Positions 63,104 through 64,000 of a stretch of DNA of 64,000 nt are shown one piece after another. Both the position numbers and the translations under genes were made by a program. Numbering within the stretch: position 1 is the first letter of the stretch; each line of letters starts with the position of its first letter. The DNA is from Setaria digitata. Taxonomy: Eukaryota > Nematoda > Chromadorea > Rhabditida > Setariidae. The notes beneath the pieces were generated by a model. The model ran no database searches. It saw only the letters and a program-made list of their open reading frames with translations, and was not told the origin of the DNA. Where the stretch lies: contig RCAB01000037.1 in the NCBI GenBank assembly GCA_003640385.1, positions 1 through 64,000 on the forward strand, given 5' to 3'.

Positions 63104-64000
63104 CTAAAATAAGTGCAATTACTTTCAATTTTGCTTCTTTTTCATTAAACTAAAGTTTTTAAATAATTTGTGTTTGGAGCTATCAGACCCCTAAATTCAT
63201 TGCATCTTATGAAATTATAAACATGTCTGCAGTCTCTTAAAGATTAAAAATTATTAGACAACACTATATTCGATTGTAAAACTGTGTTAAATTGAACCAA
63301 ATAATTGTCGCCAAGTTTATTTTCAGCAAAAAAAAAAAAAAAAAACACAGTATGTTTATTATAAGAAAAGAACTTGAACCATAAACTTGAACCGGGATTT
63401 ATAATTTTTGACTTAAAAAATTGCTTAGTAGCGAGTATTCGTTCTATTCGCTGAGTATTTGTTTCCACAACTGTAATTACTAATTAACGAAATAAAAATC
63501 TGTCTATTCAGCGGCTAGAATTTCGGCATAAAATATCATCACCGGCTGCAATACTGCAATTTTAAGAATGAATTTCAGCTCATCATATTTCTTCACTGTT
63601 AAGACTTATTCGATCTTTACAAATTTTACGAGTGGAAAATTACACGGTAAATTTAACAAAGCATCACAGCAGAAACATTTCAGTAACGCATAAATTCAAC
63701 AAGGATTCATGCACTTGTATGCTTTTGGTCTGTCTAGTGAAGAAAGATATCATTTAGATAATGGAAGATGGAAGGTGTGAAGTTGATCAATTGTAATAAA
63801 ACTTATGTTTTAACTAAAGTTAGAAATTTTCAATTTCAATTAAAGTTACGAATTTAATATGGATCTTAAAAACGAATTATTTCCTTAGATTGATTAACCG
63901 CAAAATGCTGCAGTGATATTTGAACCTGTTTTTTCTTTGACTAAAATAACTGACCGACGGAAAGAAGGCTGTCCAAGATAGGTTGGCATCACTTGGGGCA
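63104..64000 (-). other. Intron or upstream region of the forkhead gene
   Basis: The remaining forkhead exons must lie upstream on the minus strand. I found no frame matching helix 1-3 of the domain in these 897 bases, so this is read as intron running past the right edge. Confidence 0.6.

Noticed and set aside
1..64000. tRNA, rRNA, CRISPR or phage-type elements
   Set aside because: No cloverleaf with B-box GGTTCGA-type sequence, no rRNA-like block and no regularly spaced repeats were seen by eye. A tRNAscan or Infernal run would be decisive.

Overview
The window is nuclear DNA from a nematode. It is AT-rich, with many short exons, U-rich TTTTCAG-type acceptors, and acceptors lying only 3-27 nt upstream of start codons, which are typical spliced-leader addition sites. 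The proteins are nematode-like versions of animal genes (UNC-104 kinesin, ASF1, a LIN-12/GLP-1 Notch receptor, a LIN-31/FoxB-like forkhead factor). The sequence style suggests a clade III (spirurid or filarial-type) species, but that is inference. I see no CRISPR array, tRNA or rRNA gene, or prokaryotic operon.

Layout, left to right. The 5' end of unc-104 (minus; 1348 to the left edge) and ASF1 (plus; 5168-6743) are divergent across 3.8 kb. ASF1 converges on a two-MAM-domain protein gene (minus; about 12610-8008). An uncharacterised 17-exon gene (plus; 14957-21054) converges on a Notch receptor gene (minus; 27016-21438) with only 383 bp between stop codons. Then, all on the minus strand, come a small cysteine-rich membrane protein (29188-28424), a 23-exon PHD-finger protein of about 1,628 residues (40780-30813) and a four-TM MS4A-like protein (44740-43043). 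After a 17.8 kb stretch with no convincing gene come the last two exons of a FoxB/LIN-31-like forkhead gene (63103-62548), whose start lies beyond the right edge.

Exon models were built by hand from splice sites, and reading-frame phase was checked at nearly every junction. The Notch, PHD, four-TM, small-membrane-protein, ASF1 and unc-104 models close in frame throughout. The MAM gene needs one extra base at two separate sites to stay open, which means either assembly indels or a damaged gene. The 5' ends of the MAM gene and the 17-exon gene are unresolved.

The genes do not form an operon or pathway cluster: gaps are over 1 kb and strands alternate on the left half. A functional echo is that LIN-12/Notch and LIN-31/FoxB both act in vulval precursor fate choice in C. 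elegans, and UNC-104 and ASF1 are broadly used cell-biology genes. I found no undescribed system. The most unusual items are the Notch receptor with only five EGF repeats, the PHD protein with a duplicated W-P module, the unrecognised 791-residue protein, and the large non-coding stretch at 44.7-62.5 kb.
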